Of a stretch of DNA of 28,933 nucleotides, positions 15,140 through 22,704 are shown one piece after another; position 1 is the stretch's first letter; the number at the start of each line of letters is the position of its first letter. Source of the DNA: an uncultured Bacilli bacterium (GTDB lineage Bacteria; Bacillota_I; Bacilli_A; RF39; UBA660). The notes under the pieces were generated by a model. It was not told the origin of the DNA and did not search any database. It was given only the letters and a program-made list of their open reading frames with translations. The stretch lies in assembly GCA_934167875.1 (NCBI GenBank), contig CAKPMC010000013.1:1-28933 (forward strand). Reading direction: 5' to 3'. Made by a program: the position numbers and the translations under genes.

Positions 15140-15361
15140 ATGTATCGTCTATTTTTCTTTTTACTGGGTTTTGGTCTTATGGTAATTGGTTTTACATACA
15201 TTATAACTTATATGAATTTAATGAGTATGGGATATAGTTTTTTAGACTATTTTAAATTCATTATAAGTAGATTAGAGTGTTTATTTTCCATTATTGGATT
15301 TATTATTGTTGGGATTATAATTTTAACGAAAGGGTGCGATGAAGTTGATTTACATATATGA
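15140..15361 (+). CDS. Small conserved-looking membrane protein, two helices
   Basis: 73 residues with two hydrophobic helices (about 3-27 and 46-64) around a polar MSMGYSFLDYFKFIISRLEC loop, and a short acidic tail. I do not have a name for it, but the pattern (GFGLMVIGFTYII...Y..MGY.F.DY..FI.SR.EC) looks like a short conserved Bacilli membrane protein. A TAGGTGG site lies upstream. The 3' end overlaps the start of the DUF3603 gene by about 20 nt, so the two are co-translated. Its link to sporulation is only through the neighbour and the candidate promoter. Confidence 0.72.
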   Translation: MYRLFFFLLGFGLMVIGFTYIITYMNLMSMGYSFLDYFKFIISRLECLFSIIGFIIVGIIILTKGCDEVDLHI

Positions 15362-16001
15362 TATTTTGCTTAATTTTTGTGATTGTGATGAAGTGTATGA
15401 CTTTTATGAATGGGATATTAATGATAATGTAGAAAATATAAAGAGAATAAAGTTATTACATGTTGATAAAAATATTTTTGATAATTTACTATATTATGAT
15501 GGAATAATTGATAAAGATTTTTTAATAAAAATTTACAGAACTTGTGAAGTTTATACAAGTAAAAAAGTAAAAATATTAGATTATTGTTCATTGTTCTCAG
15601 ATGGGGAAAGAGTTATGGCTATTGAATTTGATAGTAATGGTAAACCTATATTTAAAAGTAAATTATTATTAGATGAAGAAGAAGAAATAGCTATTTTAGC
15701 CAGTAATTTAGAAACATTTACTTTAAATTATAAAATAAATTATAAAACTTTAAAAAATCGTTTTTTTACACGTAATGAAATTTTGATACGAAAATATTTA
15801 TTAAAAGAGATAGAGGAATGTTATAAGAAAAAAAATTATCAAAAACTTCATTATTTATATGTTGAATATTATGATAAAGAAACAACATCATTTCAAAAAA
15901 TGTATAATGATTTAATTAATAGTATGAAAGATAGCTTAAATGATAAACATTATAGTATTTATAAGTTGCTTAAATTAATGTATAAAAAAAAGCAGGTATG
16001 A
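15339..16001 (+). CDS. DUF3603 (YjbA-like) protein
   Basis: 220 residues. The opening (LIYIYDILLNFCDCDEVYDFYEWDINDNVENIKRI in family terms 'lyIyDvwvNf...fyEW...D.ie.i') matches DUF3603, whose B. subtilis member YjbA is also next to trpS as I recall. The remainder is acidic and helical, with a Lys/Tyr-rich C-terminal third. No catalytic motif is visible and the function is unknown. Two starts compete: ATG 15339, only 3 nt behind GGGTG, or TTG 15345 at better spacing, which gives the family's usual short N-terminus. It ends in a hairpin shared with the convergent trpS. Confidence 0.72.
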   Translation: MKLIYIYDILLNFCDCDEVYDFYEWDINDNVENIKRIKLLHVDKNIFDNLLYYDGIIDKDFLIKIYRTCEVYTSKKVKILDYCSLFSDGERVMAIEFDSNGKPIFKSKLLLDEEEEIAILASNLETFTLNYKINYKTLKNRFFTRNEILIRKYLLKEIEECYKKKNYQKLHYLYVEYYDKETTSFQKMYNDLINSMKDSLNDKHYSIYKLLKLMYKKKQV

Positions 16002-16033
16002 TTTAATAATCAATCATCATACTTGCTTTTACT
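15985..16033. terminator. Shared terminator of the DUF3603 gene and trpS
   Basis: A 14-bp stem with one G-U pair (15989-16002 with 16016-16029), A-rich on the left and T-rich on the right. Both convergent stop codons (15999-16001 and 16003-16005) lie at the top of the stem, so each arm is coding for one gene. Confidence 0.85.
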
Positions 16034-17004
16034 TTTTTAATTGTTTCTTTAGCTCTAATTCTTGCTTCTTCTGTACCTTCATTTAGTATTCTATTAACTT
16101 CTTCAGGATGTTGTTCATAATACTTTCTTTTTTCTCTGATTGGTGTTAGGAATTCTTCAATTTTTTCGATTAATTCTTTTTTACATTGAACACAACCACG
16201 TTCACCTTTTTTGCATTCTTTACAAACTGTTTCTAAATTAGGATTATTAATTAATTTGTGATAATAGTAAACCATACAAATATCAGGATTAGCAGGATCA
16301 TCTTTTTTAATTTTTTCAGGATCAGTTATAGCTTGCATTATTTTTTCTTTTACTACTTCAGGTGAATCATTTAAATATAATGCGTTTCCTAGGCTTTTAC
16401 CCATTTTTTCTTTACCATCTAAGCCTTTAATACGTGGAGTTGGACTAAGTAAATGTTCTGGTTCTTCTAAAGTAACACCATAGATAGAATTAAATTTACG
16501 AACTATTTCGCGACACTGTTCTATTAAAGGTAATTGATCTTCACCAACAGGAATTAAAGTACCACCAAGTGCGGTAATATCAGCTGCTTGGCTTATAGGA
16601 TAACCAACAAAACCATAAGTAACACTTTCCCCATCATTACCAAATAGAGCCTTTTTTTGAGCAATTTCTGTTTTAACTGTTGGATTACGATATAGTCTAG
16701 CCATAGTTACTAAGTTTGAATAAAAAACAGTTAATTCAGCAATTTCTGGTATTTTAGATTGAATAAATAAATGAGCTTTATTAGGATCAATTCCAATAGA
16801 TAATAAATCAAGTGTAAGTTCATATACATTCTTTCTAACTTTAGCAGGATTGTTAAAATTATCAGTTAGAGCTTGCACATCCGCAATTTCAAAAAAACAT
16901 TCATATTCATCTTGAAGTTTAACCCAATTCCTAGTAGCTCCAAAATAGTGTCCAAAATGTAAGTTTCCGGTTGGACGAATACCAGTTAAAATAGTTTTTT
17001 TCAT
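16003..17004 (-). CDS. trpS: Tryptophan--tRNA ligase
   Basis: Charges tRNA-Trp. 333 residues, normal for the class Ic enzyme: PTGNLHFGH (HIGH signature, residues 11-19), KMGKS (KMSKS, near 201-205) and the C-terminal CKKGERGCVQCKKEL segment common in bacterial TrpRS. The ATG at 17004 is preceded by an AGGAAGTGA site; an in-frame ATG at 17034 lies in the promoter region and is rejected. The upstream gap is only about 117 bp to the divergent lipoprotein start, with no room for a T-box, so regulation by tRNA-Trp at the RNA level is not apparent. Confidence 0.97.
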   Translation of the reverse strand: MKKTILTGIRPTGNLHFGHYFGATRNWVKLQDEYECFFEIADVQALTDNFNNPAKVRKNVYELTLDLLSIGIDPNKAHLFIQSKIPEIAELTVFYSNLVTMARLYRNPTVKTEIAQKKALFGNDGESVTYGFVGYPISQAADITALGGTLIPVGEDQLPLIEQCREIVRKFNSIYGVTLEEPEHLLSPTPRIKGLDGKEKMGKSLGNALYLNDSPEVVKEKIMQAITDPEKIKKDDPANPDICMVYYYHKLINNPNLETVCKECKKGERGCVQCKKELIEKIEEFLTPIREKRKYYEQHPEEVNRILNEGTEEARIRAKETIKKVKASMMIDY

Positions 17005-17024
17005 AGTTATCACTTCCTTGTCTA

Positions 17025-17033
17025 ATTTTAACA
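17025..17033 (-). promoter_or_regulatory. Extended -10 promoter of trpS
   Basis: On the minus strand TGtTAAAAT, 20 nt before the ATG, with no clear -35. A 12-bp palindrome TTTATGCATAAA (17067-17078) lies between this promoter and the divergent lipoprotein gene and could be an operator. Confidence 0.45.
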
Positions 17034-17121
17034 TAAATTTTTAAAAAAAAGTAGTATCCATATAAATTTATGCATAAAAATATTAATTTAGTTAATGATA
17101 TTAGTAAAGGAGGATGAAAAA

Positions 17122-17664
17122 ATGAAAAAATTAATACTATTTGCTACAATGATTATGGTTCTAGCTACAGGTTGTGGAAATATGATGAATACCCCAACTA
17201 AAAAGGTAGAAGAGTTTTTAAGTAAGTACCAAACTATGGATAAGGATGTCTTAGAACAACTAGATGTTGTTATTAAAGATGCTGGTAGTTTAGTAGAAGA
17301 TCAAAAAAATGATTATCGTGAACTTATGAAAAAACAGTATCAAAATTTAAGTTATAAAATTAAAGATGAAACTGAAGATGGAGATAATGCTACTGTAGTA
17401 GTTGAAATAGAAGTTTATGATTATGGTAAAGCTATAAATGAATCTGAACAGTATTTAGTTACTAATCGTGATGAATTTTTAGATGAAACAGGAAAAGATG
17501 TTGATAATAAAAAATTCCTTGACTACAAAATTAAAAAAATGAAAGAAGTAAAAGATAAAGTAAAATATACTATTAATTTCACACTTACTAAAGTTGATGA
17601 TAAGTGGAAATTAGATAATATTAGTGATATAGATAGACAAAAATTACATGGACTTTATTATTAA
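17122..17664 (+). CDS. Lipoprotein, DUF4878/NTF2-like fold suspected
   Basis: 180 residues with a lipoprotein signal: MKK, a hydrophobic core and lipobox LATGC, so Cys20 should be lipidated and the protein anchored outside the membrane. The mature part opens with TPTKKVEEFLSKYQTMDKDVLEQLDVVI and continues with alternating helices and strands (NATVVVEIEVYDYGKAI, VKYTINFTLTKVDDKWKLDNI), the usual layout of DUF4878-type NTF2-like lipoproteins. There are no catalytic motifs. A strong AAAGGAGG site supports ATG 17122 over 17095. It is a single-gene unit that ends in a terminator. Confidence 0.8.
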   Translation: MKKLILFATMIMVLATGCGNMMNTPTKKVEEFLSKYQTMDKDVLEQLDVVIKDAGSLVEDQKNDYRELMKKQYQNLSYKIKDETEDGDNATVVVEIEVYDYGKAINESEQYLVTNRDEFLDETGKDVDNKKFLDYKIKKMKEVKDKVKYTINFTLTKVDDKWKLDNISDIDRQKLHGLYY

Positions 17665-17678
17665 TAAAGATATATTTT

Positions 17679-17702
17679 AAGGACTAAACAAGTCCTTTTT
17701 TT
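17679..17702 (+). terminator. Terminator of the lipoprotein gene
   Basis: AAGGACT (17679-17685) pairs with AGTCCTT (17691-17697), followed by a run of T. Confidence 0.88.
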
Positions 17703-17710
17703 CATATACT
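17703..17710 (+). promoter_or_regulatory. Candidate -10 of the dacB-spmA-spmB operon (CATATACT)
   Basis: CATATACT matches the sigma-E -10 CATACAnT at 7 of 8 positions. The inner TATACT is also a fair sigma-A -10. It lies 15 nt before the start codon. No convincing -35 of either type is visible, partly because the upstream terminator fills that space. In B. subtilis the same operon is sigma-E dependent. Confidence 0.35.
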
Positions 17711-17725
17711 TTGTTAGGTGAAGTT

Positions 17726-18796
17726 ATGAAAAAGATAATAGTAGTAATTATGTTAATATTAGTAATGCCAATTAATGTATTTGGTTTATCATTATCATGT
17801 CGTAGTTGTGTACTTATGGATAGTGATAGTGGTAGAGTTTTATATGAAAAAGATAAAGATAATCCTAGACTTATTGCATCTATTACTAAAATAATGACAG
17901 CTATTTTAGCTATTGAATCAGGCAGACTTGAAGAAGAGGTTACAGTTGGAGAAGAAGTACTTACTATGTATGGTTCTAATATTTATATAGAACTTGGTGA
18001 AAAGATGAAATTGCTTGATATGGTATATGGTTTGATGCTTAGAAGTGGCAATGATGCAGCTATAGTTATTGCTTATTTTATTGGTGGTAGTGAAGAAAAC
18101 TTTGTTAAGATGATGAATGATAAAGCTAAAGAAATAGGAATGACTAATACTGTATTTAATAATCCACATGGTTTAGATGAGGTGACACAAAATAAATCTA
18201 CTGCCTATGATATGGCTTTATTATCTAGTTATGCATCTCACAATGATACTTATATGAAGATTGTTGGTACTAAAAAATATAGTGTACAAACTGATAAGAA
18301 AAGTTATCTTTGGTATAACCGTAATAAATTATTAGGTAGTTATTCTTATGCTACTGGTGGTAAAACAGGATATACACCTAGTGCTGGTAGAACTTTAGTT
18401 ACTAATGCAAGTCATAATAATTTGAATTTAACTGCTGTTACTTTAAATGATGGTAATGAATATATTTCTCATGAGACAATGTATAATTATGGCTTTGAAA
18501 ATTATAAAAATTATGTGATTTTAGATAAGAATAAGTTTAAGGTAGATAATGCTTACTATCCAAATCAAATTTATATTAAAGAGAGTTTTAAATATCCACT
18601 TACGGAAGTTGAAAAAGAAAATGTTAAAGTATTAGTTAAGCTTACTAAACTTGATAAAATAAATGATAATGATGAAGTTGGAATAGTTATAGTTAAACTA
18701 GCAGGTCGAGAAATTTATAGTGAAAAAGTTTATGTTAGAGTGAATAAAGAAAAGAAGAATTTCTTCCAAAAGATTTGGTCGTGGTTATTTGATTAA
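17726..18796 (+). CDS. dacB: D-alanyl-D-alanine carboxypeptidase (DacB/DacF type, sporulation context)
   Basis: A penicillin-binding protein 5-type serine enzyme that trims the terminal D-Ala of peptidoglycan stem peptides outside the membrane. 356 residues: a signal peptide (1-20), then the S52-I-T-K55 active-site motif, S107-G-N109, K213-T-G215, a C-terminal beta domain and a short amphipathic anchor (FFQKIWSWLF). Cys25 and Cys28 near the mature N-terminus are unusual (family: SA.AAVLMD). The GGTGAAG site supports ATG 17726; a TTG at 17711 overlaps that site. The spmA and spmB genes follow with overlaps, the B. subtilis dacB-spmA-spmB order, where DacB regulates spore-cortex cross-linking. 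Confidence 0.9.
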   Translation: MKKIIVVIMLILVMPINVFGLSLSCRSCVLMDSDSGRVLYEKDKDNPRLIASITKIMTAILAIESGRLEEEVTVGEEVLTMYGSNIYIELGEKMKLLDMVYGLMLRSGNDAAIVIAYFIGGSEENFVKMMNDKAKEIGMTNTVFNNPHGLDEVTQNKSTAYDMALLSSYASHNDTYMKIVGTKKYSVQTDKKSYLWYNRNKLLGSYSYATGGKTGYTPSAGRTLVTNASHNNLNLTAVTLNDGNEYISHETMYNYGFENYKNYVILDKNKFKVDNAYYPNQIYIKESFKYPLTEVEKENVKVLVKLTKLDKINDNDEVGIVIVKLAGREIYSEKVYVRVNKEKKNFFQKIWSWLFD

Positions 18797-19373
18797 TGTA
18801 ATTTGGGTAAGTTTAATAATTATAGGAATAGTTTATAGTTTATTTACTGGTAGAATTGATGTTATTAATGAAGAAATTATTAATTGCGGTAATAGTTGTT
18901 TGGAACTTTTTTTAGGTATGTTTCCAATGATGGTTTTATGGAGTGGACTTATGAATATAGCTAAGAAAGCAGGTATACTTGATTTTTTAGCTAGAAAAAT
19001 GAGTCCTTTATTTCGTATTATTTTTCCAGAACTTGATAAAGATGATGAAACATTTGGCTATATTGCTTCTAATTTAACGATTAATATGCTTGGTATTCAT
19101 AATGCTTCAACTCCTTTCGGGCTTAAAGCAATGAAGTGTATGCAGGAAAAAAATAAAGATAAAACTAGAGCTACACGTAGTATGATTACTTTTTTAGTAC
19201 TTAATACTAGTGGTGTTACTTTAATAGCTACTGATATTATTGCTGTTAGATCTATGTATGGTGGTAGTAATCCAACTGATCTTATTTTTATAACTTTGAT
19301 AGCTACTTGTGTTAACACAGTACTGGCTCTTTTAATGGATCGCTTTTTGTGGAAGGTGGAAAAGAAAAAATGA
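18789..19373 (+). CDS. spmA: Spore maturation protein A
   Basis: A polytopic membrane protein of 194 residues with the nucleoside-transporter/FeoB-type Gate fold. The start INVIWVSLIIIGIVYSLFTGRIDVIN and the motif NMLGIHNASTPFGLKAM are diagnostic of SpmA. With SpmB it is needed for full core dehydration and heat resistance of spores in B. subtilis and Clostridium. The only usable start is a TTG at 18789, overlapping the dacB end by 8 nt; there is no in-frame ATG or GTG upstream or close downstream, and the N-terminus fits the family from there. The stop overlaps spmB by ATGA. Confidence 0.93.
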   Translation: MINVIWVSLIIIGIVYSLFTGRIDVINEEIINCGNSCLELFLGMFPMMVLWSGLMNIAKKAGILDFLARKMSPLFRIIFPELDKDDETFGYIASNLTINMLGIHNASTPFGLKAMKCMQEKNKDKTRATRSMITFLVLNTSGVTLIATDIIAVRSMYGGSNPTDLIFITLIATCVNTVLALLMDRFLWKVEKKK

Positions 19374-19903
19374 GTATTTCTAGTATAGGTAATTACTTTA
19401 TACCAGGTGTTGTATTAATTATAATGATAGTAGCTATTATTAAAAAAGTTAATGTTTATGATGAGTTTGTGGATGGAGCTAAAGAAGGACTTAGTATGAG
19501 TATTAGTATATTTCCTTATTTGATAGGAATGATTTTTGGTATTAATATTTTACTTAAGAGTGGTATTCTAAATAATATATTTGGTATTTTTAAACCTGTT
19601 TTTGATTTTATTCATATTCCAATAGAGGTTTTACCAATGGCTCTTATTCGTCCTGTTTCTGGCAATGCTAGTTTTGCTATTATGATTGATATGATTAAGA
19701 CATATGGCGTTGATTCTTTTTTAGGAAGAATTGTGGCGGTTATGCAAGGAGCAACTGATACTACTATTTATGTTATTTCATTATATTTTGGGAGTATAGG
19801 TATTAAAAAAATACGTTATGCTTTAAAGGCTGGTTTATTTGCTGATTTAGTTACCTTAATTATGAGTGTTTTGTTAGTGAGTATTTTCTTTGGAACTAGA
19901 TGA
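19370..19903 (+). CDS. spmB: Spore maturation protein B
   Basis: 177 residues, the partner of SpmA, also a Gate-fold membrane protein. Diagnostic motifs: FPYLIGMIFGINILLKSG, ALIRPVSGNASFA and MQGATDTTIYVISLYFGSIGIK. The AAGGTGG site in the end of spmA and the 4-nt ATGA overlap show coupled translation. A GTG at 19349 would lengthen it by seven polar residues and overlap the site. A terminator follows, closing the dacB-spmA-spmB operon. Confidence 0.95.
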   Translation: MSISSIGNYFIPGVVLIIMIVAIIKKVNVYDEFVDGAKEGLSMSISIFPYLIGMIFGINILLKSGILNNIFGIFKPVFDFIHIPIEVLPMALIRPVSGNASFAIMIDMIKTYGVDSFLGRIVAVMQGATDTTIYVISLYFGSIGIKKIRYALKAGLFADLVTLIMSVLLVSIFFGTR

Positions 19904-19921
19904 TTTCTAGTGCTTTTTTTT
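19895..19921 (+). terminator. Terminator of the dacB-spmAB operon
   Basis: ACTAGA (19895-19900) pairs with TCTAGT (19906-19911), then GC and seven T. The left arm contains the last spmB codons. Confidence 0.75.
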
Positions 19922-19929
19922 ATATTTTA

Positions 19930-19938
19930 TGTTATAAT
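19930..19938 (+). promoter_or_regulatory. Extended -10 promoter for the 473-residue protein gene
   Basis: TGtTATAAT 28 nt before the start codon, just after the spmB terminator. No clear -35 is visible. Confidence 0.6.
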
Positions 19939-19966
19939 TCAATCAAGTGATTTTTGGGGTGATATT

Positions 19967-21388
19967 ATGACACAGCATGATGCTGTTAACGATTTGAAAA
20001 GTAAACTTTATACAGAAGTACAGATGTATGATTCCTTAAAAAAAGAATATAACGATCTATTGATAAAAAGAGATGTTTTAGGTGATCTTCTTGATATTTT
20101 AAATAGTGAAGATCCTATTGAGTTAAAAAATAATTATTTGGCCTTAGGTTTACAATTGCCATCAGTATATGGTATGGAAGAAGGAACTCGTTTATTTGAT
20201 AAGATGATGAAGAATACACAATTATTTACCACTTCCATCAGTAAACAGTCTGCTATTTATAAAAAAATACTAGATGATTTTCAAAAATTTTCTAATCAAT
20301 TAATTCCAATGAAGCAACAGTTATATCGTGATTTTTTACCTATGATTGAAAAAAGAAGAATATTGAGTAATTTTAAATTTGATGGTTTAATTACTGGTAA
20401 GCAAATTGAAATTATTGATGATCTTATTAAAAGGTATGATATTGATTCAAAGGATCATATTAGATGCTTAGAATATATTAGAGGACATAATTCTAAAATT
20501 AAAAATAGTGAATACTTTGTTAGTGATACAGTTGTTAAAATGCTTGATTCAAATTATACTAAGTTTATTATTGATGATGTTGATGATATTAAATATAAAG
20601 ATAGGTATTCTAGAGTTATTGAAGATTATTTGTGTGAGTTGGGAAGAACTGATGTAAAAGATCTTCCAGAATTTTTACCTTTTTTACCGGATTTTACTGA
20701 ATATCCTATAGATGTATTTGATTATATATATCAAAATTTGATTAATGGAATAATTGATAGTATTAATGAGGATGTTGAATATATTTCTAGTGTTGAAGTT
20801 TATAAATCAATAGAATTAAGAAAAGTAGCTATTAGTGAATATAATGAACGTAGAATTAAATTAGCACAAATAAGTAATTATTATTATGCTGTTAGATCGA
20901 ATTATCAAAGTGATGTTGAAATATTGGATGTTGAAGAAAGTAATTCTAATGATTATGTTAATAATCTTCTTTATTTAAATAATTCTAATAATATTTCTTA
21001 TTTAGAAAAAGATATGAAAAGTTTTCCTGAAGAATATTTTGAAAGAGTTAGTAAATTATTAGATAGTAAAAGAAGAAATACTCTAACTCCAACTGAGGAT
21101 AAATCATTTTCTACTATTAATGCTAAGTTAAAAGATTATAGTGAGCTTCGTGATGATCAAGTAAGAATTGTTTACAAGCATGTTGGTAATAATAATTATT
21201 TGATACTTGGTGCTTACGTTAAAAAAGTTGATAATTTTAATAGAGCAAATATTACTCTTGCTAAGAGAGATGTAAGTATAGATTATTCAAATCAAGAGGT
21301 GTTGAATAATGCTTTATTAAATGCTGAAGAAGTTGAAAAACGTATAGCAAATTTAGTAGAAATTCATGGTAGGAAAGGAAATAGATAA
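19967..21388 (+). CDS. Unknown helical protein with RelE/HigB-like C-terminal domain
   Basis: 473 residues, not recognised as a whole. The first 150 or so residues are strongly helical and coiled-coil-like (KSKLYTEVQMYDSLKKEYNDLL and similar), the middle is acidic and Tyr-rich. Residues about 386-430 (ELRDDQVRIVYKH, LILGAYVKKV, ANITLAKR) follow the core of RelE/HigB/Gp49-type toxin folds: 'elR...vRi.Y...n..yliL..fvKK......i..A..R'. This is visual pattern matching only. A GGGGTGAT site supports ATG 19967 over the TTG at 19910. It has its own promoter, and is followed after 1 nt by a 64-residue gene and then rluB. In B. subtilis spmB is close to rluB without these genes. Confidence 0.72.
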   Translation: MTQHDAVNDLKSKLYTEVQMYDSLKKEYNDLLIKRDVLGDLLDILNSEDPIELKNNYLALGLQLPSVYGMEEGTRLFDKMMKNTQLFTTSISKQSAIYKKILDDFQKFSNQLIPMKQQLYRDFLPMIEKRRILSNFKFDGLITGKQIEIIDDLIKRYDIDSKDHIRCLEYIRGHNSKIKNSEYFVSDTVVKMLDSNYTKFIIDDVDDIKYKDRYSRVIEDYLCELGRTDVKDLPEFLPFLPDFTEYPIDVFDYIYQNLINGIIDSINEDVEYISSVEVYKSIELRKVAISEYNERRIKLAQISNYYYAVRSNYQSDVEILDVEESNSNDYVNNLLYLNNSNNISYLEKDMKSFPEEYFERVSKLLDSKRRNTLTPTEDKSFSTINAKLKDYSELRDDQVRIVYKHVGNNNYLILGAYVKKVDNFNRANITLAKRDVSIDYSNQEVLNNALLNAEEVEKRIANLVEIHGRKGNR

Positions 21389-21389
21389 T

Positions 21390-21584
21390 ATGAATGAAGT
21401 AGAAAAACAAATGTATTTGTCAAAAATCATAGAAGTTATAAAATCTGGTAATTATGATATAGAAAAGTTGATAAGTTCTATACCAAGTGAATTATTACCT
21501 GATGTTTTAGCAATTTTTCAATCTGAAATTCAAAATGAAAGTTTTGAGATAGAGGAAGAAATTTCTAGTAAAGGTGGAAAATAA
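21390..21584 (+). CDS. Small acidic helical protein downstream of the RelE-like gene
   Basis: 64 residues, predicted helical (VEKQMYLSKIIEVIKSG, SELLPDVLAIFQSEIQ), acidic at the C-terminus and ending GGK. No family is recognised. The AGGAAAT site lies in the end of the previous gene, and the start codon comes 1 nt after its stop, so coupling is likely. An in-frame ATG at 21366 would overlap the upstream gene and lacks a site. It could be a partner of the RelE-like protein, but size and order alone do not show that. Confidence 0.7.
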   Translation: MNEVEKQMYLSKIIEVIKSGNYDIEKLISSIPSELLPDVLAIFQSEIQNESFEIEEEISSKGGK

Positions 21585-21593
21585 GAGGTATTT

Positions 21594-22328
21594 ATGGAAC
21601 GTTTACAAAAAGTAATAGCTAATAGTGGAGTTTGTTCTAGAAGAAAGGCAGAAGATTTGATATTAGCTGGTAAAGTTAAAGTTGATGGAAAAGTCGTTAC
21701 TGAACTCGGTTTAAAAGTTAGTGAAAAAAGTGTTATTGAAGTAGATGGTAACTTGATATCTAAAGAAGAAAAAGAATACTATTTATTAAATAAACCACGT
21801 GGTGTTTTAACTACTACTAGTGATGATAAAAGTCGTAAGACAGTTATTGATCTAATTGATACTGATAAAAGAATATATCCAGTTGGGAGATTGGATTATG
21901 ATACTACAGGGGTATTATTATTAACTAATGATGGTGATTTTGCTAATATGATTATGCACCCTAAGAATGAAATTGATAAAGTGTATGTAGCAAAGGTTAA
22001 AGGAATAGTAAATGGAGATGCTGTTCATAAATTAGAAAATGGAGTTATTATTGATAATTCTTTAGTTAAGGCTAGTAGAGTAAAAGTAAAAAAAATTGAT
22101 ACAAATAATAATCATAGTTTAGTAGAAATAACAATACATGAAGGAAAAAATCACCAAGTAAAGAAAATGTTTGAAGCTGTTGGTTATCTTGTTGATAAAT
22201 TAAAAAGGGAACGTGTAGCTTTTTTAACAACTGATAATTTAAATTCAGGTGAATATAGAAAATTAAGTAATAAAGAAGTTAGTAAATTATATGTACTAGC
22301 AAATGAAAATAAAAAAGTGAAAAATTAA
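21594..22328 (+). CDS. rluB: 23S rRNA pseudouridine synthase RluB-like (RsuA/RluB/E/F family)
   Basis: Converts a uridine in 23S rRNA helix 89-90 to pseudouridine. 244 residues: S4 RNA-binding domain (1-60, RLQKVIANSGVCSRRKAEDLI), then the catalytic domain with GRLDYDTTGVLLLTNDG (catalytic D101) and EGKNHQVKKMFEAVG. An AGAGG site precedes it. It lies near dacB-spmAB, as in B. subtilis. RluB is favoured over RsuA by size and context. Confidence 0.93.
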   Translation: MERLQKVIANSGVCSRRKAEDLILAGKVKVDGKVVTELGLKVSEKSVIEVDGNLISKEEKEYYLLNKPRGVLTTTSDDKSRKTVIDLIDTDKRIYPVGRLDYDTTGVLLLTNDGDFANMIMHPKNEIDKVYVAKVKGIVNGDAVHKLENGVIIDNSLVKASRVKVKKIDTNNNHSLVEITIHEGKNHQVKKMFEAVGYLVDKLKRERVAFLTTDNLNSGEYRKLSNKEVSKLYVLANENKKVKN

Positions 22329-22360
22329 TTATTAACTAATTATTTTTTCACTTTTATTAT
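22312..22360. terminator. Shared terminator of rluB and the ferredoxin gene
   Basis: An AT-rich stem of about 16 bp pairs AAAAGTGAAAAATTA with TAATTATTTTTTCACTTTT (one bulge). The left arm is the last part of rluB; the right arm is next to the ferredoxin stop at 22357. Confidence 0.75.
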
Positions 22361-22572
22361 TCTTCTATAATTTCAATTGCGCCTGTTGGACAACTTTCTG
22401 AAGCATCAATAACGTTTTCTTTTTCACTGTCTTCAACTTCTAAAATCTTTTCAGGATTATTTGATTCAATAGTTTCAGCTAAACCATCATCTCCAATTTG
22501 AAAAATTTTATCGGCAATAACAGTACATGCTCCACATCCAATGCAAGTATCTTTTTTTACTCTAGTTTTCAT
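22357..22572 (-). CDS. fer: [4Fe-4S] ferredoxin
   Basis: 71 residues with one cluster: C10-x2-C13-x2-C16 (CIGCGAC) and a distal Cys in SCPTGAI. This is the single-cluster Bacillus Fer type, a low-potential electron carrier. An AAGGAGG site lies 5 nt before the ATG. A single-gene unit divergent from the 289-residue protein gene and ending in a hairpin shared with rluB. The electron partner is not in this window. Confidence 0.95.
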   Translation of the reverse strand: MKTRVKKDTCIGCGACTVIADKIFQIGDDGLAETIESNNPEKILEVEDSEKENVIDASESCPTGAIEIIEE

Positions 22573-22591
22573 TATTTCCTCCTTATATCAA

Positions 22592-22600
22592 ATTATATCA
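22592..22600 (-). promoter_or_regulatory. Extended -10 promoter of the ferredoxin gene
   Basis: On the minus strand TGaTATAAT, 19 nt before the start codon. No consensus -35 at 17 bp. Confidence 0.65.
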
Positions 22601-22667
22601 AAAATCTTTCAAATAACATAATAATTCTGTTATTTTTAATTAAAAACTTTTGCTTTCTTGTATTTTA

Positions 22668-22676
22668 TGATATGAT
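22668..22676 (+). promoter_or_regulatory. Extended -10 promoter of the tail-anchored protein gene
   Basis: TGaTATGAT preceded by TTGCTT (22650-22655, 15-bp spacing). The leader would be about 20 nt with a GGGGTGG site. Confidence 0.55.
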
Positions 22677-22704
22677 AAGTATGATTATGATAAGGGGTGG
22701 TATC

